Assembly (NCBI GenBank): GCA_031262985.1
Contig: JAISGQ010000005.1
Coordinates: 19,866 to 83,865 of the forward strand
Direction of reading: 5' to 3'
Source of the DNA: Oscillospiraceae bacterium
Lineage (GTDB): Bacteria; Bacillota; Clostridia; Oscillospirales; Acutalibacteraceae
Length of the DNA: 64,000 nt
The first letter of the stretch is position 1. Each line of letters starts with the position of its first letter. The translations under genes were made by a program, and so were the position numbers. This document shows positions 51,977 to 60,930 of this stretch, in pieces. The notes under the pieces were generated by a model. That model was not told the DNA's origin. It saw only the letters and a program-made list of their open reading frames with translations, and searched no databases.

Positions 51977-52093
51977 ATGGAGGCTATATCTAATACAAAA
52001 ATGGCATATTATGGCTTAAACAACAAGCATGGATACATTGCAGTTTCCTGCGATGTTTTCCATATATCTATTGTAGCAAAGGAGTTATTATAA
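51977..52093 (+). CDS. Candidate 38-residue frame just before the toxin gene
   Basis: Reads MEAISNTKMAYYGLNNKHGY, then IAVSCDVFHISIVAKELL, and ends one base before the toxin ATG. The ribosome site is weak. It may serve translational coupling or be chance. Confidence 0.3.
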   Translation: MEAISNTKMAYYGLNNKHGYIAVSCDVFHISIVAKELL

Positions 52094-52094
52094 T

Positions 52095-55000
52095 ATGGGT
52101 ACTCAAATTAAAGCTGTATATAATGAACAGGCCATACTCAATTTGAAAACAGAGACCGAGAAAACTATTAATGAACAAGTAGAAGCCATGACCAAAACTA
52201 AGAATGAATGTATCGATAGAGCCGGTGAACTTGATCAGCAGGCAGCGGAGCAAGAGCGCCTTGCTATAACTTTGACTAAAAGTGTTACAAAATATGATGA
52301 AGAGGGTAACCCATATACAGTTTGGGTGGCAGACACTGTTGGAAGGAATGTTGCTGCTACAAAAGCTAAGGAATTGCACAAACAGGCTCAAGAAAAAAGA
52401 GATGAAGCCAAAATTTTAGAGGATTCTATCAAAAGCTTACAGGATGCACTCAGAGAAACTAATGATTATTTAGATAGTCTTTTAACAATTATTCGCAGAA
52501 CAGATTTGACTTATGCCGAAAAAATTAAGCTTCTAAATGAAGAAACACAAAAATATGTTGATAAAATGGGAAAAATCGGTGAGAGTTTTAATGACACGTT
52601 TCCTTTCGAGAATAATCCGTTAGAGACACTTCAAGACTTAGCTATAGATGCTACAGGTCTAGGTGCTGAATTAAAAGAAAAGCTAAAAGGTCAAGCTAAA
52701 GCTGCTGGACTGGGCGGAGATCCCATAAACCTTACAACAGGTAATTATCTTTACTATAAAGAGGATATTATAATTCCCGGAAGTTTTTCTCTTGCTTTTA
52801 AACGTTTTTATAACGCACTTGACAATTCAAAAGGGATACTGGGTGAGAATTGGACACATAACTTTAATATGTTTCTTGAAGAAAAAGATGATCGTGTAAG
52901 AATTACCTTTGACGATGGTCATGTTGAAATTTATCAAAAAATAGATGATGACACATATGTTTCGCCTTTGGTTTCAGATTATCTTTTACAGAAGACAGAT
53001 AAAGGCTTTTCGATTACATCCAATTCTAAATCACAGTATATATTCGATTGCAATGGACAATTGATAATTATTATTGACCGTAATGGAAATGAGATAGAAT
53101 TGTTATATTCAAAAGGATTGCTTTCTAAAGTCCAGAATCCTTGCGGGAAGCTTTCCTTTGAATATGATTCTCATCAGCATCTGATTAGAATTGTCGACCA
53201 CACTGGTCGACAAGTAAAGTTTGAGTATAATGATAATTACCTCATTAAAGTGATACATCCAAACGGCTCCGTTTTTGGATATGAATATAACGATATAGGA
53301 CGTATTAGCAAGGTTATAAATCCTCTTGGAATTGTAATGATTCAAAATGAATATGATCAACATTATCGTGCAACAAAGCAACAATATCCCGATGGCGGTT
53401 TATATTCATTGTCATATGATGATAATACAAAGATAACTACTGTAATTGAACAAAACGGCAATAAGGTTAAATATCTCCGAGATGAAAAATATCGCACAAT
53501 AAAAAACATTTATTCTGATAGTGAAGAGAGGTTTGAGTATAGCGATTCAAATAACCACACACTGTACGTTGACCGTAACGGTAATGCGTATAAATATGAA
53601 TATGATAAACTTGATAATTTGGTTAAGTCAATTGACCCGTTAGGCGTAGAGACGTTACTTTCATATAGTGGAAGCAATGTTGCAAGTATTACAAGGGAAG
53701 GAAGATTGATATCTTCACTTAAATATGATACCAACGGCAATATGATAGAGTCAAAAGATGGTATAGGCAGATTGTCGCAGTATAAATATGACAAATCAGG
53801 ACTTATGGTTCAAGCAATTAATCCTGATAATGGAGAACTGTCATTAAAATATGATTCACGAGGCAATATAATTATGGCAACAAATGCCGAAGGCGGTATA
53901 ACTAAATTCAAATATAATAATCTTAATCAGATTATTGAGGTAGTACAGCCTGAAGGCAACACAACTCAATTTTCTTACGATCTGTCGGGTAATATTTCTC
54001 AGGTTACAAATGCCGAGGGTAATTCCAAATACTATACTTATAATAAAAACGGAAATGTTACAAGGATCGTAGATTGGGATGGCAGTTCAATTAATTATTC
54101 TTATAATAATATCGGTAAGCCATCTGAAATAGTTGATCAAGTTGGCGGCATTACTAAATATGAATATGACAAGATGTGGAACATCATTAAAAAGACAGAT
54201 CCTAATGGTGCGGAAACCCATATTGAATATGATGAGTTTATACGAGTTAAATGTGTCACCGACCCGGAAGGATATAAAACTTATTTCAATTATGATAAAA
54301 ACGGAAATACGGTAAGCGTGACTGACCCTGATGGCGCGGTTACTCAATATGAATATGACCCTCTTAATCGCAAAATTACCGAGATTGATGCAAAAGGTGC
54401 TACTACAAGATTTGTGTACGATGAGTTTAATAATCTTGTCCAAATTCGCGATCCTTTGGGCGGGGTTTATTTAAGTGAGTATGACGAGGCTGCACAACTA
54501 ATAAGCAAAACTGACCCGTTAGGCAGATGCTCGAGATTTGCATACAATGAGCTTGGCTTAATAAAATCAGAGACAAAAGCCGATGGTACTACTACTTATT
54601 ATGAGCATAACAAGCTTGGTGCTATTACCAAAGTAATTAATCCTGAAGGTGCAATCGAGCGATACAAGTACGATAAAAATGGTCGGGTTACAACTTATAT
54701 TGATACACTTGGTGCAAAAAGCCTTTACAAGTATGATAGCTTGGATCGAGTCATTACCGTTGTCAATGCTCTTGGACAAAGTAAAAAATTTGAGTATGAC
54801 GCAATGAATAATATTACCAAGGCAATTGATGAAAACGGGAATGCGACTCAGTATCGATACTCTCCAAAAGGAAATTTAATTGAGGTCATTGATGCTATGG
54901 GTGGCAAAATCTCATATTCATATGATAAAGCCAGTCAGCTTAGCAAGTTAGAACAATTGCAAATAATTGATAAAAAGCTTGTAAATATTCAAGAAACAAG

Positions 55001-57071
55001 ATACAGTTATAACAAGCGCGGCGATGTGACCTCGGTAATTAATCCGTTGGGTATTGAAACAAAATACACTTACAATGGTAATGGTCGGATGATAACAAAA
55101 ACCGATGGCGATGGCATATTGACAAAATATGATTATGACCCTGTTGGGCAATTAACTCAAATTCAATATGCAGACGGTCGAGATGTCAGGATGAGTTATA
55201 GTCCATTACGTCAGCTTGAAGAAATACATGATTGGCTCGGTACAACTCGGATTAAACAAGATGCGCTTGGAAGATCACAATCAATTACCAATCCCAATGG
55301 GGAAACTATAGCACATCAATGGAACGCTTTAGATAAGCGAGTAATGACAACCTACCCTGATGGTTCTACAGTAAAATATATTTACAACAAGTTAGGTATG
55401 GTTTCTGGCGTAGAATCGAGCCTTGGCAAAGTGGAATACGAATATGATAATTTGGGAAGGCTCACACAGAAAGTATTGCCCAATAATGTTATATCTAATT
55501 ACGAATATGATCCGCTTGGTCGCTTGGAAAGCCTTATTCATAAACAAGGTCGTCAGGTACTTGATCAATACGCTTATCAATATGATAAAGTAGGCAATAT
55601 ATCACAAATTAGGAAAAATAGACAGGGAATTGATTTAGATACTGGTGTATTTAAATATGGCTATGATTTACTAGGTCGATTGATTTCGACTGAGCATGGA
55701 CGCGATAGAAAGATTTTCTCATATGATAGTTTAGGTAATCAAATTGGTGCGATGCACAATAAGCAGAGAACTGCGAGAACGTTTAATGCAATGAATCAGC
55801 TGGTCAGTTCTCATGATATTGACGGCATAAGCGAGTATTCTTATGATGGCCGCGGTAATTTGACGAAGGTTTTACAAAATGGTAAAATAGCGGAAGAGTA
55901 CATTTTTGATAGCGCAAACAAACTTGTTCAGGCTACTATTGCTGGAAGAGGCGTAGTAAATTACATATATAATGGTTTAAACAAGCGTATAGGTCTCACT
56001 GAACTGCCTAGAGTACCTGATCCGCTCAAAAAAGATGTGCATTTTATTGACGATTTGACAATTCCATTTAACAATTTATTATCCTCGGATAATAGAAAAT
56101 ATATATGGGGTGGTTTAGATTTAATCGGTAGTATCAGCGATGAAAATAATGCGTTCTATCTCTGTGATCGTCAAGGTTCTCCCGTTAGAATTATGTATCA
56201 GGATGGCACTACCGAAACCATGGCTTATGATGAATTCGGCAAGAGTTTACAAGACGGACCGGAGTGGAATATCTTTGGCTTCACTGGATATCAGATGGAT
56301 AAAATTAATAATTTACTGTTTGCCGGTAATCGTTTTTATGATTCTGCAATATCTAGGTTTAATAGCCAAGACCCCCACTGGAATCAAAGCAATTCAATTT
56401 ATGGCGATCTGATTGTCATTATGCCCGGAACTTTAGCACCGATGCCTGATATTTGGGCAATACAACAAAATTCTAATAAGTACGCTTATTGCATAAACAA
56501 TCCTCATAAGTATATTGATAAGAATAGTGAATGGCTTAACATTCTAATCGGAGCTGTAGCCGGGGCAGTTATAGGCGCCGCTGGTAATGTGATAACTGCT
56601 GTAGTTACAGGAGAAGAAATTAACTGGAAAAAAGTAGCTGTAAATGCTGCAACAGGTGCTGCATCGGGCGCTTTAATGTCGTGCGGTATTCCAGTCGGAT
56701 ATGTAATGCTTGGAAATGCTGCGATTGATATGGCAGGTAATGCGATTGAGCAAGGCATTGATATGAGCGAAGGAAACCAAGACGAGTTTAATTGTGGGGA
56801 GATGTTCTTTGAAGGTGCTGTTTCTGCCGTAACAACATTTTTCCTCTATGATCCGGGTATAAATAAGCACTTACTGTCGGAAAGCCAAAGATTGTTAAAA
56901 CAGTTGGCTAACGGTAAGCCATTCAAAAAAGCCTGGAAATACTTTATTTCTCAAACACTTACAGAAACAAAAAGATCATTTGGAAATGCAATTAGCAAAC
57001 AAGAATTGTTTATAGAAACCATGAAGAATCTCTTCAATTGGTTTGTTGAAGATAAATATTGTCTTGTATAG
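52095..57071 (+). CDS. YD-repeat (RHS) polymorphic toxin with helical, type VII-like leader
   Basis: A 1658-residue protein without signal peptide. Residues 1-190: helical leader (YNEQAILNLKTETEKTINEQ, long Glu/Lys/Gln helices) like WXG100/LXG leaders. Around 207: DPINLTTGNYLYYKEDIIIP, the DUF6531 entry of RHS proteins. Residues 300-1390: dozens of YD/RHS repeats (G.I...YEYD..G), which form a cocoon-like shell. At 1405-1420: core motif LLFAGNRFYDSAISRFNSQD. Residues 1475-1658: unique tip with a Gly-zipper (GAVAGAVIGAAGNV) and a helical end of unknown toxic activity. AAAGGAG precedes the ATG. An immunity candidate follows after nine bases. Confidence 0.9.
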   Translation: MGTQIKAVYNEQAILNLKTETEKTINEQVEAMTKTKNECIDRAGELDQQAAEQERLAITLTKSVTKYDEEGNPYTVWVADTVGRNVAATKAKELHKQAQEKRDEAKILEDSIKSLQDALRETNDYLDSLLTIIRRTDLTYAEKIKLLNEETQKYVDKMGKIGESFNDTFPFENNPLETLQDLAIDATGLGAELKEKLKGQAKAAGLGGDPINLTTGNYLYYKEDIIIPGSFSLAFKRFYNALDNSKGILGENWTHNFNMFLEEKDDRVRITFDDGHVEIYQKIDDDTYVSPLVSDYLLQKTDKGFSITSNSKSQYIFDCNGQLIIIIDRNGNEIELLYSKGLLSKVQNPCGKLSFEYDSHQHLIRIVDHTGRQVKFEYNDNYLIKVIHPNGSVFGYEYNDIGRISKVINPLGIVMIQNEYDQHYRATKQQYPDGGLYSLSYDDNTKITTVIEQNGNKVKYLRDEKYRTIKNIYSDSEERFEYSDSNNHTLYVDRNGNAYKYEYDKLDNLVKSIDPLGVETLLSYSGSNVASITREGRLISSLKYDTNGNMIESKDGIGRLSQYKYDKSGLMVQAINPDNGELSLKYDSRGNIIMATNAEGGITKFKYNNLNQIIEVVQPEGNTTQFSYDLSGNISQVTNAEGNSKYYTYNKNGNVTRIVDWDGSSINYSYNNIGKPSEIVDQVGGITKYEYDKMWNIIKKTDPNGAETHIEYDEFIRVKCVTDPEGYKTYFNYDKNGNTVSVTDPDGAVTQYEYDPLNRKITEIDAKGATTRFVYDEFNNLVQIRDPLGGVYLSEYDEAAQLISKTDPLGRCSRFAYNELGLIKSETKADGTTTYYEHNKLGAITKVINPEGAIERYKYDKNGRVTTYIDTLGAKSLYKYDSLDRVITVVNALGQSKKFEYDAMNNITKAIDENGNATQYRYSPKGNLIEVIDAMGGKISYSYDKASQLSKLEQLQIIDKKLVNIQETRYSYNKRGDVTSVINPLGIETKYTYNGNGRMITKTDGDGILTKYDYDPVGQLTQIQYADGRDVRMSYSPLRQLEEIHDWLGTTRIKQDALGRSQSITNPNGETIAHQWNALDKRVMTTYPDGSTVKYIYNKLGMVSGVESSLGKVEYEYDNLGRLTQKVLPNNVISNYEYDPLGRLESLIHKQGRQVLDQYAYQYDKVGNISQIRKNRQGIDLDTGVFKYGYDLLGRLISTEHGRDRKIFSYDSLGNQIGAMHNKQRTARTFNAMNQLVSSHDIDGISEYSYDGRGNLTKVLQNGKIAEEYIFDSANKLVQATIAGRGVVNYIYNGLNKRIGLTELPRVPDPLKKDVHFIDDLTIPFNNLLSSDNRKYIWGGLDLIGSISDENNAFYLCDRQGSPVRIMYQDGTTETMAYDEFGKSLQDGPEWNIFGFTGYQMDKINNLLFAGNRFYDSAISRFNSQDPHWNQSNSIYGDLIVIMPGTLAPMPDIWAIQQNSNKYAYCINNPHKYIDKNSEWLNILIGAVAGAVIGAAGNVITAVVTGEEINWKKVAVNAATGAASGALMSCGIPVGYVMLGNAAIDMAGNAIEQGIDMSEGNQDEFNCGEMFFEGAVSAVTTFFLYDPGINKHLLSESQRLLKQLANGKPFKKAWKYFISQTLTETKRSFGNAISKQELFIETMKNLFNWFVEDKYCLV

Positions 57072-57080
57072 GAGAATCAT

Positions 57081-57881
57081 ATGAAGTTTTGGGAATATGT
57101 TTTAATTTCTCTTTCAATTATTATTTGTTTTTTGATTATGTTTTCTACAACTAGAGACTGGGTTTATAGAATAGCTTTTTCATATATAAACCCACCTCAA
57201 AAGAAAAAAATACTTGAAAGTAGAAGTTTTATTCAAAAAATAACTTTATCATTTGTTTTAAGAAATTATAATAACAATAGTATTAGGATGAGAGTTCTAA
57301 TTCATAATGTTAATTTAAGTTGCATGATTCTTTTTGTAGTTTTATTTATTGTAAGGCAGTTTTTTCTAAATATTCAAAATTTCATTACTCCGTTTGGTTT
57401 GTTTTTGTTTGCACTGAATATAGTTGTATTCATTATGGACAAAAACGAGCGAAAAAAAGAAATGTCGAAGCTACCAGAGAAGCCTATGAAAATTGCGATA
57501 TTTAATCCTGAGAAACTAGAGCAAACATATTATTTTAATATCAATATAAGGCTTGGTTTTTCGTGTTGTTTTTGTACTAGAGAAAAAAGCGAACCAGAAA
57601 TTGATGACTATACTGATGATATTAAGCAAATTGAATCAAGCTCTATAAGCGTAAATGATTTTTTGGCATTAATTAATTATGTTGATGAACTAAAAGAGAA
57701 CGCTGACTCCCTTTATGAAAATTCATCTGATGCTTGCTGGCATTACATCGTTTTTTACGACGATAAAAGATATGAGATGGATGCTATTCAAGCAAAGGAT
57801 ACGGCGATGCAAAGAATTATTGACAAAATAATTATGCTTTCATTGATTCCTGTTGATTTAGACACTGTTTTCGATACTTAA
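57081..57881 (+). CDS. Putative membrane immunity protein
   Basis: A 266-residue protein with one N-terminal (5-25) and two central membrane segments (about 77-117) and a soluble C-terminal domain of about 140 residues (NDFLALINYVDELKENADSL). No known family recognised. It is the only gene after the toxin, nine bases from its stop and equally A+T-rich, the usual place of the cognate immunity gene. Membrane location would fit a toxin tip that acts at the membrane; this is inference. Confidence 0.65.
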   Translation: MKFWEYVLISLSIIICFLIMFSTTRDWVYRIAFSYINPPQKKKILESRSFIQKITLSFVLRNYNNNSIRMRVLIHNVNLSCMILFVVLFIVRQFFLNIQNFITPFGLFLFALNIVVFIMDKNERKKEMSKLPEKPMKIAIFNPEKLEQTYYFNINIRLGFSCCFCTREKSEPEIDDYTDDIKQIESSSISVNDFLALINYVDELKENADSLYENSSDACWHYIVFYDDKRYEMDAIQAKDTAMQRIIDKIIMLSLIPVDLDTVFDT

Positions 57882-57987
57882 GTAATTATTGACGATAGGC
57901 ATCTACATAACGCCATGCGGAAGTTCTTCATAATCTTATCGGTGTAACAAACACGATGTGCAGCGTAAATTATTGTGCCCCCTTATT

Positions 57988-58067
57988 AAACCTTGCCGCA
58001 CCTTCAAGATGAAACGGCTCTATTTCAATGATTTTGCACACAACACACGCAATGAGTGGCAAGGTTT
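57988..58067 (-). repeat. Repeat family D, copy 2
   Basis: An 80-base element with perfect 10-bp terminal inverted repeats AAACCTTGCC/GGCAAGGTTT. Its minus strand matches 20486-20562 (TTGAAATA-AGCCGTTTCATCTTGAA core). The start of the 371-base gap (57882-57987) holds nothing recognisable. Confidence 0.8.
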
Positions 58068-58069
58068 GG

Positions 58070-58172
58070 TATATCAATAACCACCAAAAAACAAGATTCC
58101 ACGAGCGAAAACCGCACGAATCGAAGCTTTTTGCCCGTGGAGTCTTGTTTTTTTCTAAGTTAATTAGCTATA
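58070..58172 (-). repeat. Repeat family B, copy 4
   Basis: Minus-strand copy with TAGCTAATTAACTTAGAAAA, stem CCACGGGCAAAAAGC / GGTTTTCGCTCGTGG and ATCTTGTTTTTT. Adjacent to repeat D copy 2. Confidence 0.8.
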
Positions 58173-58175
58173 GTA

Positions 58176-58214
58176 AAAAGGGACTGCCGCACTTTTTATT
58201 GTGCAACAGCCCAT
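58176..58214. terminator. Hairpin at the end of the deoD side
   Basis: GGGACTGCCGCAC-tttttatt-GTGCAACAGCCC, an imperfect stem in the spacer before the convergent deoD gene end. Confidence 0.4.
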
Positions 58215-58252
58215 TTTATGATTTCTTATTAAGTACTATACTTCACGCATTT

Positions 58253-58966
58253 TCACTCGACGGACACCGCGACAGACAGTGCAAGCTCCATCATCTGAGT
58301 AAAGCTCTCCTGCCGCTCTATGGCTGAACAGCTGTCGAACGGCTCAAACATAAGGTCGGAGATAGTGCAGAGTGCGAGCGCGTTGCGTCCGAGCCGCGCG
58401 GCGTTCATGTAGAGTGCCGCCGCCTCCATCTCCACGGCGAGGACGCCCATTTTCTCCCACTCCGTGCTTTTGCGGGAATCGTTGTATAAATTGTCGGAGG
58501 AGTAGATATTGCCGATTTTCAGGTCAATAGCAAGTTCCTTCGCGTTGATATTCGCTAAGTTGAGGAGGGGGAAACTGCATATCGGCGCAAAATCACCGGG
58601 GAGGTTATACTGCTTGGCGCAGGAGGAGTTTGTACACGCACCCATTCCGGCAACAACATCGCGCAAACGCAGGGATTTGTCTATAGCTCCCGCCGTGCCT
58701 ACTCGTATGATATTCTCTACATCGTAAAACTTGTACAGCTCGTAGGAGTAAATGCCCATGGAGGGCATACCCATCCCGCTCGCCATTACTGACACACGCA
58801 CGCCGTTATACATTCCCGTGTAGCCGTTTATGCCTCTTATCTCGTTCACGCACCGCGCAGAGGCGAGGAAATTTTCGGCTATAAACTTAGCGCGGAGCGG
58901 GTCGCCCGGCATAAGAACTGTTTTCGCGAAATCACCCTTTTCGCATGAAATATGAGGAGTTCCCAT
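58253..58966 (-). CDS. deoD: Purine-nucleoside phosphorylase, DeoD type
   Basis: A 237-residue hexameric-type PNP: TPHISCEKGDFAKTVLMPGD, then RGINGYTGMYNGVRVSVMAS and GMGMPSMGIYSYEL, IIRVGTAGAI, and EMEAAALYMNAARLG with the substrate Glu; the catalytic Asp is in CTISDLMF. It splits purine nucleosides with phosphate. ATG 58966 (MGTPHIS) is chosen over 58975, since it matches the DeoD start and leaves a normal distance to AAGGAG. Lies 39 bases after the acyltransferase-like gene, probably one transcript. Confidence 0.93.
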   Translation of the reverse strand: MGTPHISCEKGDFAKTVLMPGDPLRAKFIAENFLASARCVNEIRGINGYTGMYNGVRVSVMASGMGMPSMGIYSYELYKFYDVENIIRVGTAGAIDKSLRLRDVVAGMGACTNSSCAKQYNLPGDFAPICSFPLLNLANINAKELAIDLKIGNIYSSDNLYNDSRKSTEWEKMGVLAVEMEAAALYMNAARLGRNALALCTISDLMFEPFDSCSAIERQESFTQMMELALSVAVSVE

Positions 58967-59005
58967 TTGCTGCATCTTCTCCTTTTCTCTATGCTGAACC
59001 TTCGG

Positions 59006-59848
59006 CTAATCCTCCAAATCGAGAGTTTCGGGAGGTACTTCAAGCAGCTCGGGATTTTTCAGCACTCGTCTGAGTGTCGCGAAAGCTTTGGCAAAGTAGC
59101 TGCCTGAGGCGATTCGCTCGTCCATCACAACGCCCAGAGGCATTTGACGCTCCAGTTCAATCTCACCGTTTGCCTTCTGTTTGGGGATATACTGAGAGTT
59201 TCCCATAGTAACCAGCATTCCCGTAGTACCGAACTCGTAGACATGATGATGAATGTGGTTAGTTCTGATACTCGCCAGATTGGATATTACCATGCTGACG
59301 TGGAAAGGGCTTGCGTCTATTATAGCGCGGGGGAGGAGACCGTGTTTATCCGCGAATTTGATGAGTGCAACGCCTGTTTTAAGCAGCCCCGGCACGGATG
59401 TGAGTGTCTTCATGAGCTTATCGGTGGAGTTGCTGCCCGCCTGATTGTTGTTGTCGTTTATCATCTTCATCATTTTTTCGTTGACGTCAAAGATAGTGTC
59501 GGTAGGCTCAAAACGAACCTTTGTCATAGTGGACTCGGTTTCGCCCGGTCGCAGGACCACCATACCTACCCAAATGCCGTCGCGCTTGTAAATCTTCTTG
59601 TTTACGATGAATCTGTTGAGTGCCTTATGCTGAGAGACGGCTCTGACATACGCGGCTGTGACGAGGCACAGATGGCTGATGTCGATACCCTTCTCCTTGT
59701 GCATTTTTCTGATGTACTCGTGCATCGGGTCGTATGGAACACGCACGGTTATCGCGTTTAGCGCGTCATACCGCTTATCCATAATGTAGGGTACTATGGA
59801 GTACATCAAATCTACATTCTTAACCCTCTTGCCGTCTTTTCTTCCCAT
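59006..59848 (-). CDS. Stand-alone E2-like acyltransferase fold without the HxxxD motif
   Basis: A 280-residue protein with the catalytic-domain fold of 2-oxoacid dehydrogenase E2 / chloramphenicol acetyltransferase (NAITVRVPYDPMHEYIRKMH at the start; PFHVSMVISNLASI and LVTMGNSQYIPK; MPLGVVMDERIASGSYFAKA at the end). There is no lipoyl or E3-binding domain. The HRxxDG active-site stretch is replaced by DERIASGS, so the usual catalysis is unlikely. Such proteins are common in clostridia with unknown function. ATG 59848 follows AGAGGAAAG. Confidence 0.82.
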   Translation of the reverse strand: MGRKDGKRVKNVDLMYSIVPYIMDKRYDALNAITVRVPYDPMHEYIRKMHKEKGIDISHLCLVTAAYVRAVSQHKALNRFIVNKKIYKRDGIWVGMVVLRPGETESTMTKVRFEPTDTIFDVNEKMMKMINDNNNQAGSNSTDKLMKTLTSVPGLLKTGVALIKFADKHGLLPRAIIDASPFHVSMVISNLASIRTNHIHHHVYEFGTTGMLVTMGNSQYIPKQKANGEIELERQMPLGVVMDERIASGSYFAKAFATLRRVLKNPELLEVPPETLDLED

Positions 59849-59910
59849 TTGAAACTTTCCTCTCTCAATCAAGATATTATTTTTATAAAAAATTAATATT
59901 TATTACATAA

Positions 59911-59939
59911 ATTATACCACAATATAGGGGAGAGGACAA
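59911..59939 (-). promoter_or_regulatory. Promoter of the acyltransferase-like/deoD operon
   Basis: Minus strand TTGTCC (59939-59934), 17 bases, TATAAT (59916-59911), about 63 bases before the start. Confidence 0.75.
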
Positions 59940-59971
59940 CCCTTTTATTGTGAAGCGAAAAATTATTCCTC

Positions 59972-60856
59972 CTACTGCCGACCGGTTTCGACAATAAGCT
60001 GATTATCCATAATGTACATATCTTTTATAGCGATACTTATCATATCGCCGAGATTGAACTTCCCGCCGAATATGGAGAGAAAATCGTCGAGTGCGTCCTC
60101 TAAACCGGCAATTCCTGCGTTTTCCCTTACCGCCGCTATAATCGCATCGTTGAGCAGAGTTGTGTCGAGGAAGAGAACCCCGTCGCCCGCCTCCATGCCG
60201 CTCTGTGAAGCAAGGGAGGTGAGAATCCGATTCGCAATGCTGTCGGGGATACTCAGATAGCCGATTTTAACGGAATCAAGAGTGATAACCACGTTCGGAG
60301 TATCAAAGCTGACGTTAAACCGCACTCTCACAGGCAGTGTGATTTTCTTGTAATCGGCGCGGATATATAAAGTCGCGCCGTTGTCCGACATGACGACAAA
60401 TGTCTCTTTCAGCGTTATGCCCTGCGATAGGAGTGAGGCTTCTGCTTTCTCCAGCTCCTCGCTTATCAGCGCGTTCAGGTCGGCGGAGGTGAGAGTGAGC
60501 TTTTCCCCGCTGATTAGAGCTTTCATCGACTTCTGCATCACATCCTCCACGCTCGAGGTCTCAGTTGGAGCAGGAGGCATATTGTCGTAGAGTGCAAGCC
60601 CCGTGCAAACTCCCGCTGCGAGGAGCAGGAGAACGAGAAGTGACGCCGCCCACAGCAGAATTTTTTTACCCTTGCTTTTCTTTTTGTTTTTCCGAGGAGC
60701 GTTGGCGACTGCCTTTTCGACTTCCTCCTTTGTCGGGATATACGCCTCATGAGCAGAGACGGGGGAGGAGGGGGAGGAGGGAGCTTCTCCTCCGCCGAAA
60801 AGAGGTATAGCCTCATCTGATGAGGGGCGGTTGTTTCTGCTGTTTTCTAAAGACAT
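59972..60856 (-). CDS. DUF2140/YpmS-like membrane protein
   Basis: A 294-residue protein: a cytoplasmic, Pro/Ser- and Lys-rich N-terminus, one membrane segment (ILLWAASLLVLLLLAAGVC), and an outer domain with the YpmS pattern (LTSADLNALISEELEKAEAS, then RVRFNVSFDTPNVVITLDSV and LDTTLLNDAIIAAV). Function unknown; YpmS-like proteins resemble lipid-binding envelope proteins. ATG 60856 follows CGGAGGA; the earlier frame start is upstream of any site. Confidence 0.82.
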   Translation of the reverse strand: MSLENSRNNRPSSDEAIPLFGGGEAPSSPSSPVSAHEAYIPTKEEVEKAVANAPRKNKKKSKGKKILLWAASLLVLLLLAAGVCTGLALYDNMPPAPTETSSVEDVMQKSMKALISGEKLTLTSADLNALISEELEKAEASLLSQGITLKETFVVMSDNGATLYIRADYKKITLPVRVRFNVSFDTPNVVITLDSVKIGYLSIPDSIANRILTSLASQSGMEAGDGVLFLDTTLLNDAIIAAVRENAGIAGLEDALDDFLSIFGGKFNLGDMISIAIKDMYIMDNQLIVETGRQ

Positions 60857-60930
60857 GATGATTCCTCCGTTCGTATCTGACTTTGATATAAGATACCATA
60901 CACATATGATATTTAGCATGATTTTAGCAT

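Noticed and set aside
52095..57071. Toxin as a WapA-type Sec-secreted wall protein
   Set aside because: The N-terminus has no hydrophobic signal segment and there are no wall-binding repeats; small WXG100-like partners are encoded upstream instead.
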